Shown here one piece after another: positions 23,190 to 33,872 of a DNA stretch of 64,000 bases. A model generated the notes under the pieces. It did not search any database. It worked only from the letters and a program-made list of their open reading frames with translations, and had not been told where the DNA came from. Each line of letters opens with the position of its first letter. Within the stretch, counting starts at the first letter, position 1. Both the position numbers and the translations under genes were made by a program. This DNA is from Cervus elaphus (taxonomy: Eukaryota; Chordata; Mammalia; Artiodactyla; Cervidae), in contig NC_057829.1 in the NCBI RefSeq assembly GCF_910594005.1, forward strand, positions 61,859,001-61,923,000, written 5' to 3'.

Positions 23190-23640
23190 CTGTGCTGTGG
23201 TCCATTAATGGATGACTAGATAAATAGTGTAGCCACACAATGGAATATTACTCAGCCGTAAGAAGAAAGGAAGTGATGATGTGCTACAACATTAGGCTCA
23301 AAAACATTACGTGAAGTGAGAAAAGTCAGAAACACAAGGTCATGATTTGGGATTCCACTTACAGGAAATATCCAGAAGAGGTAAACCCACAGAGGCAGAA
23401 AGCAGGTTGGTGGTTGCTTAGGCCTGGGGAGCGAGAATGGTGGGGGTGGGGGAAGAGTGCTAAAGGGTGAGAGGTTTCCTTTTGGAGTGTTGAAGAGATT
23501 TTGGAACTTGATAGTAGTGGTTGCACAACTCTGTGGGTGTATTCAAAGTCACTGAATTGTACACTTCGAAAAGGCTAATTTTATGTTATGTGCATATCAC
23601 CTCAATAAGACAAATTCTATGTTGTATCTGGTATTTGATC
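23190..23640 (+). mobile_element. L1M 3' end
   Basis: CACAATGGAATATTACTCAG, GTGGTTGCTTAGGCCTGGGG, CACTGAATTGTACACTTCG and CACCTCAATAAGAC are in the order of the L1M 3' UTR. Confidence 0.8.
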
Positions 23641-24020
23641 TAGTTCTTTCTCTGTAATTGTAACCGCAACCTACTAGCGGATGTGAAGTCATTGCATCTT
23701 CACCATGTTTCCAGGGCAGGTCACAGATCTTTTTCAACTTTGAAGTCCATTGAAAATGCCAAATCAGCTGATTCCCTCACTCCTGCTGTGTGATTTTCTG
23801 ACTGAGGTAAACTGGGTCATTGTCTTCCTTTGGCAAGCAAGCAAAAACTAGTCCAGTGGCACCCAGGGGACACCGGTGGTCCTGATGAAGTTCTTCAGTC
23901 ATCTTTTCCATCCTCTCTTCTTTGTGCTAAGGATGTAGGTTGGCGTAGGTTGCAATTATTTTTAATAAAATGTCTACCTAGGTAATCATGATTAGAAATT
24001 GCCTTGAACAAAACCATAGG

Positions 24021-24700
24021 ATCAGATAGCAGATCAGTGATTGCCAAAGGTTAAGTTGGTAGTGGGAAGGCTGTGACTACAAAAGGGAACACAGGGGAAT
24101 TTTGGGGGCCGATGGAACTGCTCTATGTCCTGATTGCAGTAATGGTTACACACATCTACACAGATCCTAAAACTTAGAACTGTACACCAAAACAGCAAAA
24201 CAAACTGTAAACGCAAATACTGTATATTAATTATGGTGGTGGTTGCATGGGTATATATATATTTGTCAAAATTCAATAGACAGGGACTTCCCTGGTGGTC
24301 CAGTTATTAAGACTCTGAGTTTCCACTGCAGGGGCCATGGGTTCAATCCTGGTAGGGGAACTAAGATTCCCACATGCCGTGGTGTGCGGGAAAAAGAGAA
24401 ACCCAGTGGACTTTTTAAATGAGTGAATTAATTATATTACAGGGCTTCCCTGATGGCTCAGCAGTAAAGAATCCACCTACAATGAAGGAGACACAGGAGG
24501 CCAAGGTTTGATCCCTAGGTTGGGAAAATCCCCTGGACAAGGAAATGGTAACCCATTCCAGTATTCTTTGCCTGGAAAATCCCATGGACAGAGGAGCCTG
24601 GCTGGATACAGTCCTTAGGATTACAAAGAGTTGGACACAACTGAACGGCTGAGCACGTACGCACACACAATTATATTATACCACAATAAAATTGATTTTC
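24021..24700 (+). mobile_element. L1M 3' end split by CHR and Bov-A2 SINEs
   Basis: The L1M pieces (24021-24285, about 24401-24440, 24669-24700) are interrupted by a CHR SINE (24286-24400, GACTTCCCTGGTGGTCCA) and a Bov-A2 SINE (24441-24668). The Bov-A2 is flanked by AATTATATTA(C/T) at 24430 and 24669. Confidence 0.75.
24441..24668 (+). mobile_element. Bov-A2 SINE
   Basis: Sense Bov-A2: AGGGCTTCCCTGATGGCTCA through GAGTTGGACACAACTGAACG, within L1M. Confidence 0.9.
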
Positions 24701-24952
24701 AAAAATTTGCCTTGGGACATGAAAGACATGCCCTATACATTCTTTATAAATCGCATCATATGGGGAAATAGGAAAGATGACGGTTGGGCTGCTGGTTGTG
24801 TGACAGACCAGCAGGGAGTAGGGTGAGGGAGATGCTGGCAGGGTCACCACAGCCTGGAGCTCAGCTTGAGGGGCTGTGACTTCCCCTCATTCCATCACCC
24901 AACACATCAAAGGGTACCTGCATAGTGTCCTTACAGAGCCTAACAGTCTGTG

Positions 24953-25712
24953 GTGGGAAAAATAATGGCCCTTCAAAAATGTCCACGGTCTGAGCTCTGG
25001 AGCCTGTGAATATGTTATCTTATATGGCAAAAGGGATTCTGCAGATGGGATTAAGGGACTCTTGAGTTGGGCAGTTTATCCTGGATTGTCCAGGTGGGCC
25101 CAATGTAATCACAAGGAGACAGGACTTCCCTGGTGGTCCAGTGGTTAGACCAAGAATCTACCTGCCAATGCAGGGGACATGGGTTTGATCCCTGGTCCAG
25201 AAAAATTCTACATGCCATGGGGCAACTAAGCCCATGAGCCAAAACTACTGTACCCAAGTGCCCTAGAGCTTGTGCTCCATAACAAGAGAAGCCACTGTAG
25301 TGTGAAGCCCAAGCACTTCAACTAGAGAGTAGCCCCTGCTCACTGCAACTAGAGAATGTTCATGCCCAGCTACCATAAATGGAAAAAAAAATTTTTTTAA
25401 AGAAGAGGGAAGCAGGTGGGTCAGAGAAGATGTGATGGTAGAATTAGAGGTAGAATGCTGTGATTACTTTGAAGATGGAAGGGGCCATGGGCCAAGGAAT
25501 GTAGGCAGCCCCTAGAAGTTGGAAAAGGAGAGGTGACAGTTCCTCCCCTACAACCTCCAGAAAGGAACACAGCCTTGCTGACATCTTGACTTTAACCCAA
25601 TAAGACCCACTTCAGGCTCCTGACCTCTAGACAGTAAGACAATAAGTGTGTGTTGTTTTAAGCTTCTAAATTTTTGGTAATTTGTTAAGAAACAATAGAA
25701 AACTAATGCACA
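24953..25712 (+). mobile_element. MLT1-type MaLR LTR split by a CHR SINE
   Basis: LTR hallmarks: CTGTGAATATGTTATCTTAT, GTGGGCCCAATGTAATCACA, GAAGATGGAAGGGGCCATGG and TGTTGTTTTAAGCTTCTAAA. It is interrupted at 25121-25400 by a long CHR SINE (GGACTTCCCTGGTGGTCCAG). It is an old non-coding solo-LTR. Confidence 0.75.
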
Positions 25713-26440
25713 GTCTAATGCAGAAAAATGTATAAATAAACAATTATTGTACCCTACCTTAAACTTGGGTCATAAAAGGATTGAGTACCAAGTGTGATGG
25801 TTCAATCAAGGAGCCACTCAATGAGTTAGGAATTACTTTCTACAAAAGTGACCCAGACTGATGCCTCAAGGATGGTGTTGCAACGTGTTCACAAAAACTC
25901 ATTCCTTCTTCCCTGGGAATACAGCTAGAATATATTTTCCAGACTCGCTTGCAGCTAACTGAGTTCTAGTCAGTGAAACCTGAGCAGAAATGATGCGTGC
26001 TGATCCATAAAAACCTCCTCATGTGCTCATCCAATGCTCTTTCCCACTGTACTCACAGCTGTGTCAATGCCCAGGGCAATCTTGGAAGCCACACATGGAA
26101 AATGGCAACCCCACCCCCAACCCTATCACCCAACATCTAGGAACACCAGTTTAGCTTTTCATGAGAATTTGAAAACCACTTTTTGTGTTAATTGCTGATA
26201 AGTTTGAGATTTGTGACAGCATTCAGCATAACACTAAGTAACAGGGATGGGGAAAGTTTAACAGGGAAGAGAGTAGCACCTCTAAGCAACTTGAAAAAGC
26301 TCAAATATGGCTGGACCAGTGTCTAGATGAGGCACAAAAGGGGGTCTGTGAAGGATGGGGTGCAGGTTGAGCTGCACAGGTAAGCACTGGGTGGGTTGTG
26401 AGCACAGGTGAGCCATGAGACCTGATTTGCATTTTAAAAA
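25713..26440. other. Intergenic, no recognised feature
   Basis: Unique or degraded sequence with no gene. Confidence 0.45.
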
Positions 26441-26450
26441 GAGCAATCTG

Positions 26451-26589
26451 GTAAATTCCCTGGTAGTTCAGAGGTTAGGACTTGGGCGCTTTCACTGCTG
26501 GGGCCCTGGTGGTGGAACCATGCCATGCAGCACAACCAAAATAAATAAATGCATACATGTATACAAAAAATAAAACTAAGAAATAAAAG
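26451..26589 (+). mobile_element. CHR-type SINE
   Basis: TTCCCTGGTAGTTCAGAGG through an (AAAT)n-type tail. The exact 10-base duplication GAGCAATCTG flanks it (26441 and 26590). Confidence 0.85.
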
Positions 26590-26599
26590 GAGCAATCTG

Positions 26600-27826
26600 C
26601 CTATAGGTGCCAGGGCCCAGAGGAAGTAAACCCCAAAGAAGTAAATATAAACGCCAGATGCCAGTTTGGGATGATGGTGAAATGGAGGCCTCCCTGCTCA
26701 CTCTGTGGTCTGATCGTGCACAGCCCAGATGAGCTTCCCATGAGCCACAACCAGGTTGGGTTCCCATCCCTGTCCTGCAGGCCAGGCCAAGCATTTCACC
26801 ATCTTACAGAGTTTGTCTTATAGAGGGAAATTCACTTCTAGTAGGCCATTCTGGATTTTCCTGCCGGAGTAGCTTTGCTTCTAGTATCTTAAGGGGAGGA
26901 AAAAGACTGGTGAGTTCAGCATCTGGACTCACCTGTAGACGACACACAGGTGCACTGAGGCCTTCTCTTTCCTGTTTCAGACTCCTGCAGGCAGACAGTA
27001 GACCACCTCGGAGTCAGTGCAGGTCTCCACAGAAAAACCACACAACTTCATGTGGGAAAACAAGCCCATTTGGAAATGTAGACTTGGGGACGTTGCCTAA
27101 ATTCATTCTTGCCCATTGCAGGCCTGTGTCCCTAGGTCTAGTGAGCTGTCCAGGGACCACAGTCTATCTGGTCCTGACCAACGTTAGAGGGGACACCTCA
27201 CTGGAAGTGGGGTGACTTGGGTTCTTCTCCAGTAGCTGGATGCTGGGGGCAGCAGTTCCAGCTCTGGGCCTCATGGTTCCATTTGTAAAGCCAGGGGTTG
27301 GACTCAACTCCTAAAGGCTCCCTTGGTTCTGGAATACTGGGCAAGCAGCTGGTGATATCCAAGCTTGTAATTTCTAACCCTTCCTCATGGTCCTGTAGCA
27401 AAATTAGAATGGCTAGCAGCTAGTGCCGGAAAAGCTGACAAGGGCGCTGGCAGACTTTGTGCTTTTTACTCTGTTTCCAATTGTGTAAAATGAACATAAT
27501 AAAATCATCTAATTTAGGAGCTACTCTAAACAGGGAAGGATGAGCCATCTGCACCCAGTGCTCAGCTTGCCAGCTCCAAGTAAACCATGGCCCCACCCTC
27601 TTAATCCAGGCCCCAGGAATGCACACTTTAAGAAATCTCTTGGTCTTGATTTGAAGGGGCTCATTCTTTTCTTCTACTATGTGGTTTTAATATTTTCTTT
27701 TCTAGCAGTCTCGCTGTATCTTTGGCTTTTATTATATAAATTTGTGAATGTAAATGGACTCTACATTTAAACAAATAAAAATTTCTCCCCAAAACAACAA
27801 ACAAACCTTACAAGATTAAATTAGAT
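26600..27826. other. Intergenic, no recognised gene
   Basis: Unique or degraded sequence. Open frames here show no homology. Confidence 0.45.
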
Positions 27827-27837
27827 AAGAATTTAGG

Positions 27838-27990
27838 AGTGGAAGGGAGGCTTCAGAGGGAGGGGATATATGTGTACAAATAGCTGATTCACATTGTTGT
27901 ATAGCAGAAACAAACACAATGTTGTAAAGCAATTATGCTCCAATTAAAAATAAAGCTATTGGATCTTTCAGCAGCAAAAAAAAAAAAAAA
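27838..27990 (+). mobile_element. Ruminant L1 3' end with poly-A
   Basis: GGGAGGCTTCAGAGGGAGGG through AATGTTGTAAAGCAATTATG, then a variant tail and an A-run. The exact 11-base duplication AAGAATTTAGG flanks it (27827 and 27991). Confidence 0.9.
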
Positions 27991-28001
27991 AAGAATTTAG
28001 G

Positions 28002-28549
28002 TAATAATTCCTAACATGTATTTGTAGCTATTACTGTCCCATATACTGGGCTTAATGCTTTACGCATAGATTTTATTTTGTCCTCACAACAAATGTGTGA
28101 GTTAGATATGATTATCTCTGAGAATATTATCTCTAGGGAAACAGGCTAGAGAAGTAAAGCAACCAGCCCAGGGTTGCACAACAAGGAAGTGGGGAACTAG
28201 CCTTTGGGTGAACCACCATCCCAGTTTGCCTGGGACTCTGTTTTAGCACTGAAAATCTGCTGTCCTAGGAAACCACCCTCCCCTTGGGCCAACCAGGACA
28301 GGTGGTTATGGTAACTCAGTGGTCCTCATGGGGGGCAACATTGCTCCTCAAAGACATTCTGCAGTGGTTGTTACATTAATGGCAGTTATCGTTATTTGTA
28401 TCACTATTACTACCACATATAATTTTTTAACTTCTCACTCTCCCTCTCCTTACAATATCCTGACAAAAGTACAATATCATCCACTCCACCAAACCCCTTC
28501 CCCTACTTACAGAAAGAGGAAGGCATTGATTGGGAGTACCCAAGGTAAA
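28002..28549. other. Intergenic left of the RPS28 retrocopy
   Basis: A reversed MIR-like segment (about 28080-28210: AGGGTTGCACAACAAGGAAG) is followed by unique sequence. Confidence 0.45.
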
Positions 28550-28564
28550 ACACACCTACTTTTT

Positions 28565-28895
28565 TTTTACATACGATATAAACGCTTTATTAACAGCAGA
28601 TCATCCTGGTGGGCCACGGCGTCAACCCAGACATCCAGCACCCAGTCACAAGTTCACCGCGGCCTCCGAGCCTCTCCCTCTGACTCCAACAGGGTGAGCA
28701 CGTCGCCCTCGCGCACGGGGCCTTTCACGTTTCGGATGATGGAGCTGCTCGTGTCGTCCATGAATTCTACGCGCACCTGTGTGCACTGTCCCGGCGAACC
28801 GGTCCTGCGCAACACCTTGGTGACCCTGGCAAGCTTGATGGGCTGCACACGGCTCGTGTCCATGATGGCGCCGCGGCGGCGGTCGGGCGGAGAGC
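28565..28895 (-). pseudogene. RPS28: RPS28 processed pseudogene (ORF 28654-28863 intact)
   Basis: This is a retrocopy of the mRNA for ribosomal protein eS28. The minus-strand ORF starts MDTSRVQPIKLARVTKVL and encodes all 69 residues without a stop or frameshift. It carries a few substitutions against the highly conserved parent, including Gly to Arg at 19, Gln to Pro near 24 and Leu to Pro near the C-terminus. It has no introns, a C/G-rich 5' leader matching the RPS28 5' UTR style, an AATAAA on the minus strand (28587-28592) and a poly-A (T-run at 28561-28568). Flanking copies of ACACAC(C/T)TACTTTT (28550 and 28896) form the target-site duplication. No promoter is visible, so expression is unlikely though not excluded. 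Confidence 0.92.
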
Positions 28896-28910
28896 ACACA
28901 CTTACTTTTA

Positions 28911-30379
28911 TTTTTTTTACTGTAGAATTCTGTTTATAGAAACTTCCAGAATAAGCAAATCCAAACAGACAGGAAATAGACTAATGGGTGTGAGGGGTTG
29001 GCTGCTAATGGACGTGGGGTCTCTTTCAGGAGTGATTCACAACACCGTGACTGTACGCCATACCCCTGTGTGGTGTACTTTCACATGATCACAATGGTGA
29101 ATTTCACTGTAAGTGAATTTTAGCTCAATCAAAAAAAGTTTTTAGACAAAACACACATCGGGTGCTCCAAGTGTCATGTAAGAAAGAGGCAAGAAACAAC
29201 AGCGCTAGGGCAGGGGCTGAGCAGGTCCGGTCCCATCTTAGGAGCGGGGAGCCGGGCACCCGGAGTCCTGGGGACCAGAGGAGGGGACCGCAGGGAGCCG
29301 GGGCCACACTGCCGCCAAGTCATCGGATCGTGTACTTGTCCCACTTCTTCTCGGGGTCGTAGGGCTCCCAGCGGCTGGCGGGGAAGATGTGCTTGTTTTT
29401 CTCGTACCAGCTCCGCAGCACCACCTTGCCTGCATGCGACTCATCCTTCTCCACAGTGGCGTCACTGAGCAGCCGCACATGATCATGAACGTCAAAACTG
29501 AAGAGGGGCCCACTTTTCCCTCAAGCCTTGGTGACGATGAAGTCGTAGAAGCTGTGGTGGTGAGGTATGATTAAGTCCTCCTTGATGTACATGAGCTGCT
29601 CCACCCCTGCCGATCTGAGTTCGCTGAAGTCTTTGCGCAGGATCTCAAGTGCCTTCTGCAGGAACTGCTGCATCGTGTTGCCCTTCTTCATTTTGACTGA
29701 GCGCCGGTGCCCAGAGCCATCCCAGTAACAGAAGGTGATCTCAGTCTCCTCACTCTTAATCTTTTCTTGCTTGGCTTCCCACTCTTGCCGTAGCTCCTCC
29801 CGGAGCCGATTCTCCTCCTCCTCCCGGTCTCGGTCAGGCAAGACACTTGTGTCCACATCTGGGTTCCTCCCCATTTTTCTCTTCTTTGTGGTGATCTCTT
29901 CCCTTTCCAGCTCCTCCTCGTCCACAGCCACCTCCTCCTCCTCCTCGCCTGCCTCCTCTTCTTCCTCCAGGGTGAAGGACAAGCTGGAGATCTTCCGCTT
30001 GGCCTCCTTCTTGCGCTCCTTTTCTCGCAGCTTCTCCAGCTTCAGCTGCAGCTCCTTCGACTGCTCCTTCTTGGCGAGTTGCTTCTCCCGCTCCTTCACC
30101 AGCGCCTCCTGCTTAGCCTTCATGTCGTTCAGGGTCACAAGACCCACAGTGCTGGACTTGAGCTCGGCCTCCACGGCGTCGTAGTGCGCGGAGAACTTCT
30201 TGTCAATGTTGGACTTCATTATGTTCTCCTCAGCAATCCTCTGCTTCATCTGCTCCATCTGCTCGCGCTGCTTCTCCTGCTTCTTCATGAGGTGCATGGC
30301 GCGGCCCGCCTCGCTGGCGGCACCCTTGTACTGAGCCGTGGCGGCGACGGTGGCGGCAGCGGCAGCGATGATGGACTCA
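28911..30379 (-). pseudogene. FAM50A: FAM50A processed pseudogene (coding part 29320-30339)
   Basis: This is a retrocopy of FAM50A (XAP5), a nuclear spliceosome-associated protein. The minus-strand coding region spans exactly 340 codons including the stop, the length of the 339-residue parent. It has no frameshift, but the start codon is ACG (30337-30339) and an Arg codon near residue 273 has become TGA (29521-29523). After that stop the frame still reads GKSGPLF through to the natural end at 29320. It has no introns. The insertion appears to extend left through about 210 bases of antisense L1M-like sequence to an A-rich tail (T-run at 28911-28918). Flanking copies of the ACACAC(C/T)TACTTTTA site at 28896 and 30380 suggest the whole stretch is one insertion. 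Confidence 0.93.
28919..29135 (+). mobile_element. L1M 3' end fragment within the FAM50A retrocopy
   Basis: The sequence resembles the 3' end of an ancient mammalian L1: CTTCCAGAATAAGCAAATCC, later GGTGAATTTCACTG and CTCAATCAAAAAAAG. It is in plus orientation, antisense to the retrocopy. It was probably copied as part of a read-through transcript. Confidence 0.6.
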
Positions 30380-30395
30380 ACACACCTACTTTTAA

Positions 30396-30600
30396 TTTTT
30401 TTTTTTTTTTTTTTACAGCTTTTAACCAGAGCCTGTTTTTCTGGCTCATCCAGAATTTGGATGAGAGCTCAGAGCCTGCCCCATCCCATGTAGCCTTCGA
30501 TCAGGAGAAAAAGCTTGGCTGAAGAGAAGAGCAAAGTCAGCGGAATGCGTCCGTGAGTAACCACGCCCCTTGTTGTTCGGTGCTTCCCGCCATTAATCCT
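30396..30600 (-). other. Poly-T tract and unassigned flank; possible older retrocopy
   Basis: A run of about 19 T (30396-30414) is followed by non-repetitive sequence that could be, on the minus strand, the 3' end of a poly-A-tailed retrocopy. I could not recognise a parent, and no AATAAA or long ORF is present. Confidence 0.3.
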
Positions 30601-31555
30601 TATGAATCTTTAAAGGGGACGTTCTTATTTTCTTTTCTGAACAATGAAAGTACATTGTAAATAAAATCGTTTCAAAACACGGCTGAGTCGTGGTTTCCAC
30701 ACAAAGGGAAAACCCTCTAAAAGGGAAACAGCCCAACCAAACGTAAGCTAGGAACTTCAAGGGCCATGGGTCCTTAAGTGGTGGCCCCTGTCCTGTAGAA
30801 GTGGCTCTAAAGCCTCAAAAAGTTAAACAGAAATACCATATGATCCAGCAATTCCATTTCTGAGTATATACCCCAAATTGAAAGAATTGAAAGCACCACA
30901 TTCATAGCAGCAGTATTCTCAACAGCCAAAAAATGGAAGCAACCCAAATGTCCATCCAGATTTATGAATAGATAAACAAAAGTGATATAGCTATACAATG
31001 GGCTATCATTCCTCCTTAAAAAGGAAGGGAATTCTGACACATACGACAATGTGGATGAAACTTGAGAACATTATGCTAAGTGAAACAAACAAGTCACAAA
31101 AGAATAAATATTTCATGATTCCCGTCATATGAAATATCTAAAATAGCCAAATTCATAGGGACAAAAAGTACAATGGTGGCTTCCAGAGACTGGGGGGGAG
31201 AATGGAAATGGGAGTTAACAGGTATGGAGTTCCAGATTGGGATGATGAAAAATTTCTGGAGATGAATGGTGTTGATAAATGTTGTATAACAATGTGAATG
31301 TACTTTATGCTACTGAACTATACACTTAAAATTGCTAAAATGGTAAATTTTAAGCTATGTAATTTTTAAGCTATGTAATTATTTTATCACACTGAAAAAA
31401 GAAGTACCAGTTGCCTGTAAAAAGGAAAAAAGATGTTAACAAGTGTTGGTAAAGATATGGAGAGATTGGAGCCCCTATGCACTGTTGATGGGAATGTGAA
31501 ACAGTGCAACATTTTGGCAGTTCCTCAAAAAGTTAAACATGGGCTTAGCATGAAA

Positions 31556-31762
31556 AAAGTGAAACTGTTAGTTGCTCAGTTGTGTCCCACTCTTTGTGAC
31601 CCTGTGAACTGTAGCCCGCCAGGCTTCTCTGTCCATGGAATTCTCCAGGCAAAAATACTGGAGTGGGTAGCCATTCCCTTCTCCAGGTGATCTTCCATAC
31701 CCATTCTGGTCTCCTACATTGAAGGCAGATTCTTTACCATCTGAACCATCAGGGAAGCCTAC
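31556..31762 (-). mobile_element. Bov-A2 SINE in L1M
   Basis: Antisense Bov-A2: CTGTTAGTTGCTCAGTTGTG through CCATCAGGGAAGCC. L1M resumes directly after it (CACTTCTGGGTGTATACCT). Confidence 0.88.
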
Positions 31763-31924
31763 AGTTTCACTTCTGGGTGTATACCTGAGAGAACTAAAAG
31801 CATATGTCCATACAAACACTTTGTACACAAATATTCATAGCAACATTATTCACAGTAGCCAAAAAGTAGAAACAACCCAAATGTCCATCAACTAATGGAT
31901 GAATAAATGAAATATGGTATACCA

Positions 31925-32046
31925 ACTCAATGGACATGAATCTGAGCAAACTCTGGAAGACAGTGAAGAACAGGGATGCCTGAAGTGCTGCAGTCCATGG
32001 GGTCGAAAAGAGTCGGACACGACTTAGTGACTGAACAACAACAACA
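31925..32046 (+). mobile_element. BovB 3' tail fragment in L1M
   Basis: CAATGGACATGAATCTGAGC through AAGAGTCGGACACGACTTAG and an (ACA)n tail. It is only the last 120 bases of BovB. Confidence 0.85.
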
Positions 32047-32090
32047 TATCTATACATGGGGTGTTATTTAGCCTTAATAAGGAATAAAGT

Positions 32091-32319
32091 GGCTTGGCTT
32101 CCCCAGGAGTTCCTGGTAAAAAATCCGCCTGCGATGCAGGAGACTTGCAGGAGATGTGGGTTTGATTTTTGTGGCAGGAAGATCCCCTTGAGGAGGAAAT
32201 GGCTACCTACTTTGGTATTCTTGGCCGGGAAATCCCATGGACAGAAGAGCATGGCGGCCTACAGTCCATGGGATTGAAAAGAGTCAGACACAACTGAGTC
32301 ACTAAACAACAACAAACAA
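32091..32319 (+). mobile_element. Bov-A2 SINE in L1M
   Basis: Sense Bov-A2 with (AAC)n tail. AAGGAAT(A/G)AAGT flanks it (32079 and 32320). Confidence 0.9.
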
Positions 32320-32615
32320 AAGGAATGAAGTATAATACATGCTAAACATGGATAAAACTTGAAAACGTTACATTCACTGGAAGAAACCAGATGCAAAACG
32401 CCACATATATAAAATGTCCAAAAAAAAAAAAAAAAATGTCCAGAATAGGCAAATCCATAAAGACAGCAAGTAGACTTCCAGGGAGTTGGGAAAAGGAAGT
32501 AAGGCATGAGGAATGACCACTTAACGGGTGTAGATTTTCTTTTTAGAGTGGTGGAAATGTTCTGGAATTAGTGGTGATAGTTGTAAAACATTGGTGCTTT
32601 GAAAGGGTGAGTTTT

Positions 32616-32746
32616 GGGAATTCCCTGGTGGTCCAGTAGTTAGGACTCCGTGCTCTCAATGCTGAGGGCCCCGGTTCAATCCCTGGTCGGGGAAATAAGA
32701 CCCTGGGGCAAGCTACCAGGCGAGGCCAAAAAGAAAAAAGAAAGAA
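32616..32746 (+). mobile_element. CHR-type SINE
   Basis: GGGAATTCCCTGGTGGTCCA through an A/G-rich tail. Confidence 0.85.
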
Positions 32747-33328
32747 AGAAGTCTGGCAGTTCCTTAAGAGGTTAAATATAAACTTAGCATGTGACCCAGG
32801 AATTCCACTCCTAAGACTCGATCAAGAGAAACAGAAACACATCCATAAAAAGGCTTGGACGAGAATGTTCTAGCTGCTTTCATCATAATCACCCACAGGT
32901 GGAAACTTTCCAAATGTCTATCAGCTGGTGAATGGATAAGCACAATGGGTGTCCATACATTAGAATATTACTGAGCAATAGAAAGAAATGTACTGAATTA
33001 TGCTAAAACATGGAGGAACCTCAAAAACACCAACTACGTTAAGTTAAAGAAGCCAGGGGCAAAACCCTACATATTACTTGATTCCATTTATATGAAATTC
33101 CAGAAAAGGCAAATGTACAGAAAGAAAGTAGAGCAGCCTGGGGCTGTGGATGGGAGTAGAAAGTGTCAACAAAGGGGCACAAGGGAAATTTTGTGGTTGA
33201 TGGCAATGTTCTAAAACTGGAGGTTGGTGGTGGTTGCACAACTTTTGTTCTATTAAAAAGCCTAGAGCTGTACATTTATAGTGGGTGAATTTAATGGTAT
33301 ATAAATTATACATCAATAAAGCAGTTAA

Positions 33329-33558
33329 GGGTTTCCCAGGTGGTGCTAGTGGTAAAGAACCCGCCTGCTAGTGCAGGAGACATAAGAGACATGGGTTCAA
33401 TCTGTGGGTTGGAAAGATCCCCTGGAGGAGGGCATGACTGCCCACTCCAGTATTCTTGCTTGGAGAGTTCCATGGACAGAGGAGCGTGGCAGGCTACAGT
33501 TCATAGGGTCACAAAGAGTTGGACACAACAGAAGCAACTTTAGCAAGTATGCACGCAC
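33329..33558 (+). mobile_element. Bov-A2 SINE
   Basis: Sense Bov-A2 with the exact 11-base duplication AAAGCAGTTAA (33318-33328 and 33559-33569). Confidence 0.92.
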
Positions 33559-33569
33559 AAAGCAGTTAA

Positions 33570-33872
33570 ACCTTGCTCTAAGGATATATATTGATTCAAT
33601 AAAGGGAAACTCTAGAGTTCTTTGATGGTCCCCAGCTACAAAACTATTCAGCACTTGAAATATACCTAGTCTGAATTGAGATGTGCTGTTTAGTGTAATA
33701 CACACTAGATTTCACGGACTTAGCATGAATAACAGAATGTAAGCTAGTCATCAGTAATTATTTACATTATTACATATGTTAATATGTAACATAATTATTA
33801 CATATGTTAAATGATAGTATTTGGATATACTAAGTTAAATAAAATATATTACTAAAATGAATTTCACCCTTT
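33570..33872. repeat. AT-rich spacer with a local direct repeat
   Basis: ATTATTACATATGTTAA occurs twice near 33767 and 33795, with TTAATATGTAACATAA between them. Nothing else is recognised. Confidence 0.6.

Larger units (their letters stand above)
30808..33328 (+). mobile_element. Cluster of three L1M 3' fragments with nested SINEs
   Basis: L1M pieces (about 30808-31392, 31393-32615, 32747-33328) each restart from ORF2-end-like sequence and run to 3' UTR sequence. They are interrupted by the Bov-A2, BovB-tail and CHR insertions listed separately. An A-run lies at 32418-32437. Confidence 0.75.

Noticed and set aside
28319..28939. A 206-codon plus-strand open frame
   Set aside because: It crosses intergenic DNA and the antisense of the RPS28 retrocopy, with no homology of its own.
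29930..29965. The same EEEEEAGEEEEE string in FRAT1, FRAT2 and the FAM50A retrocopy
   Set aside because: FRAT and FAM50A are unrelated. Short Glu runs from GAG/GAA codons recur by chance, and the underlying DNA differs around the run.
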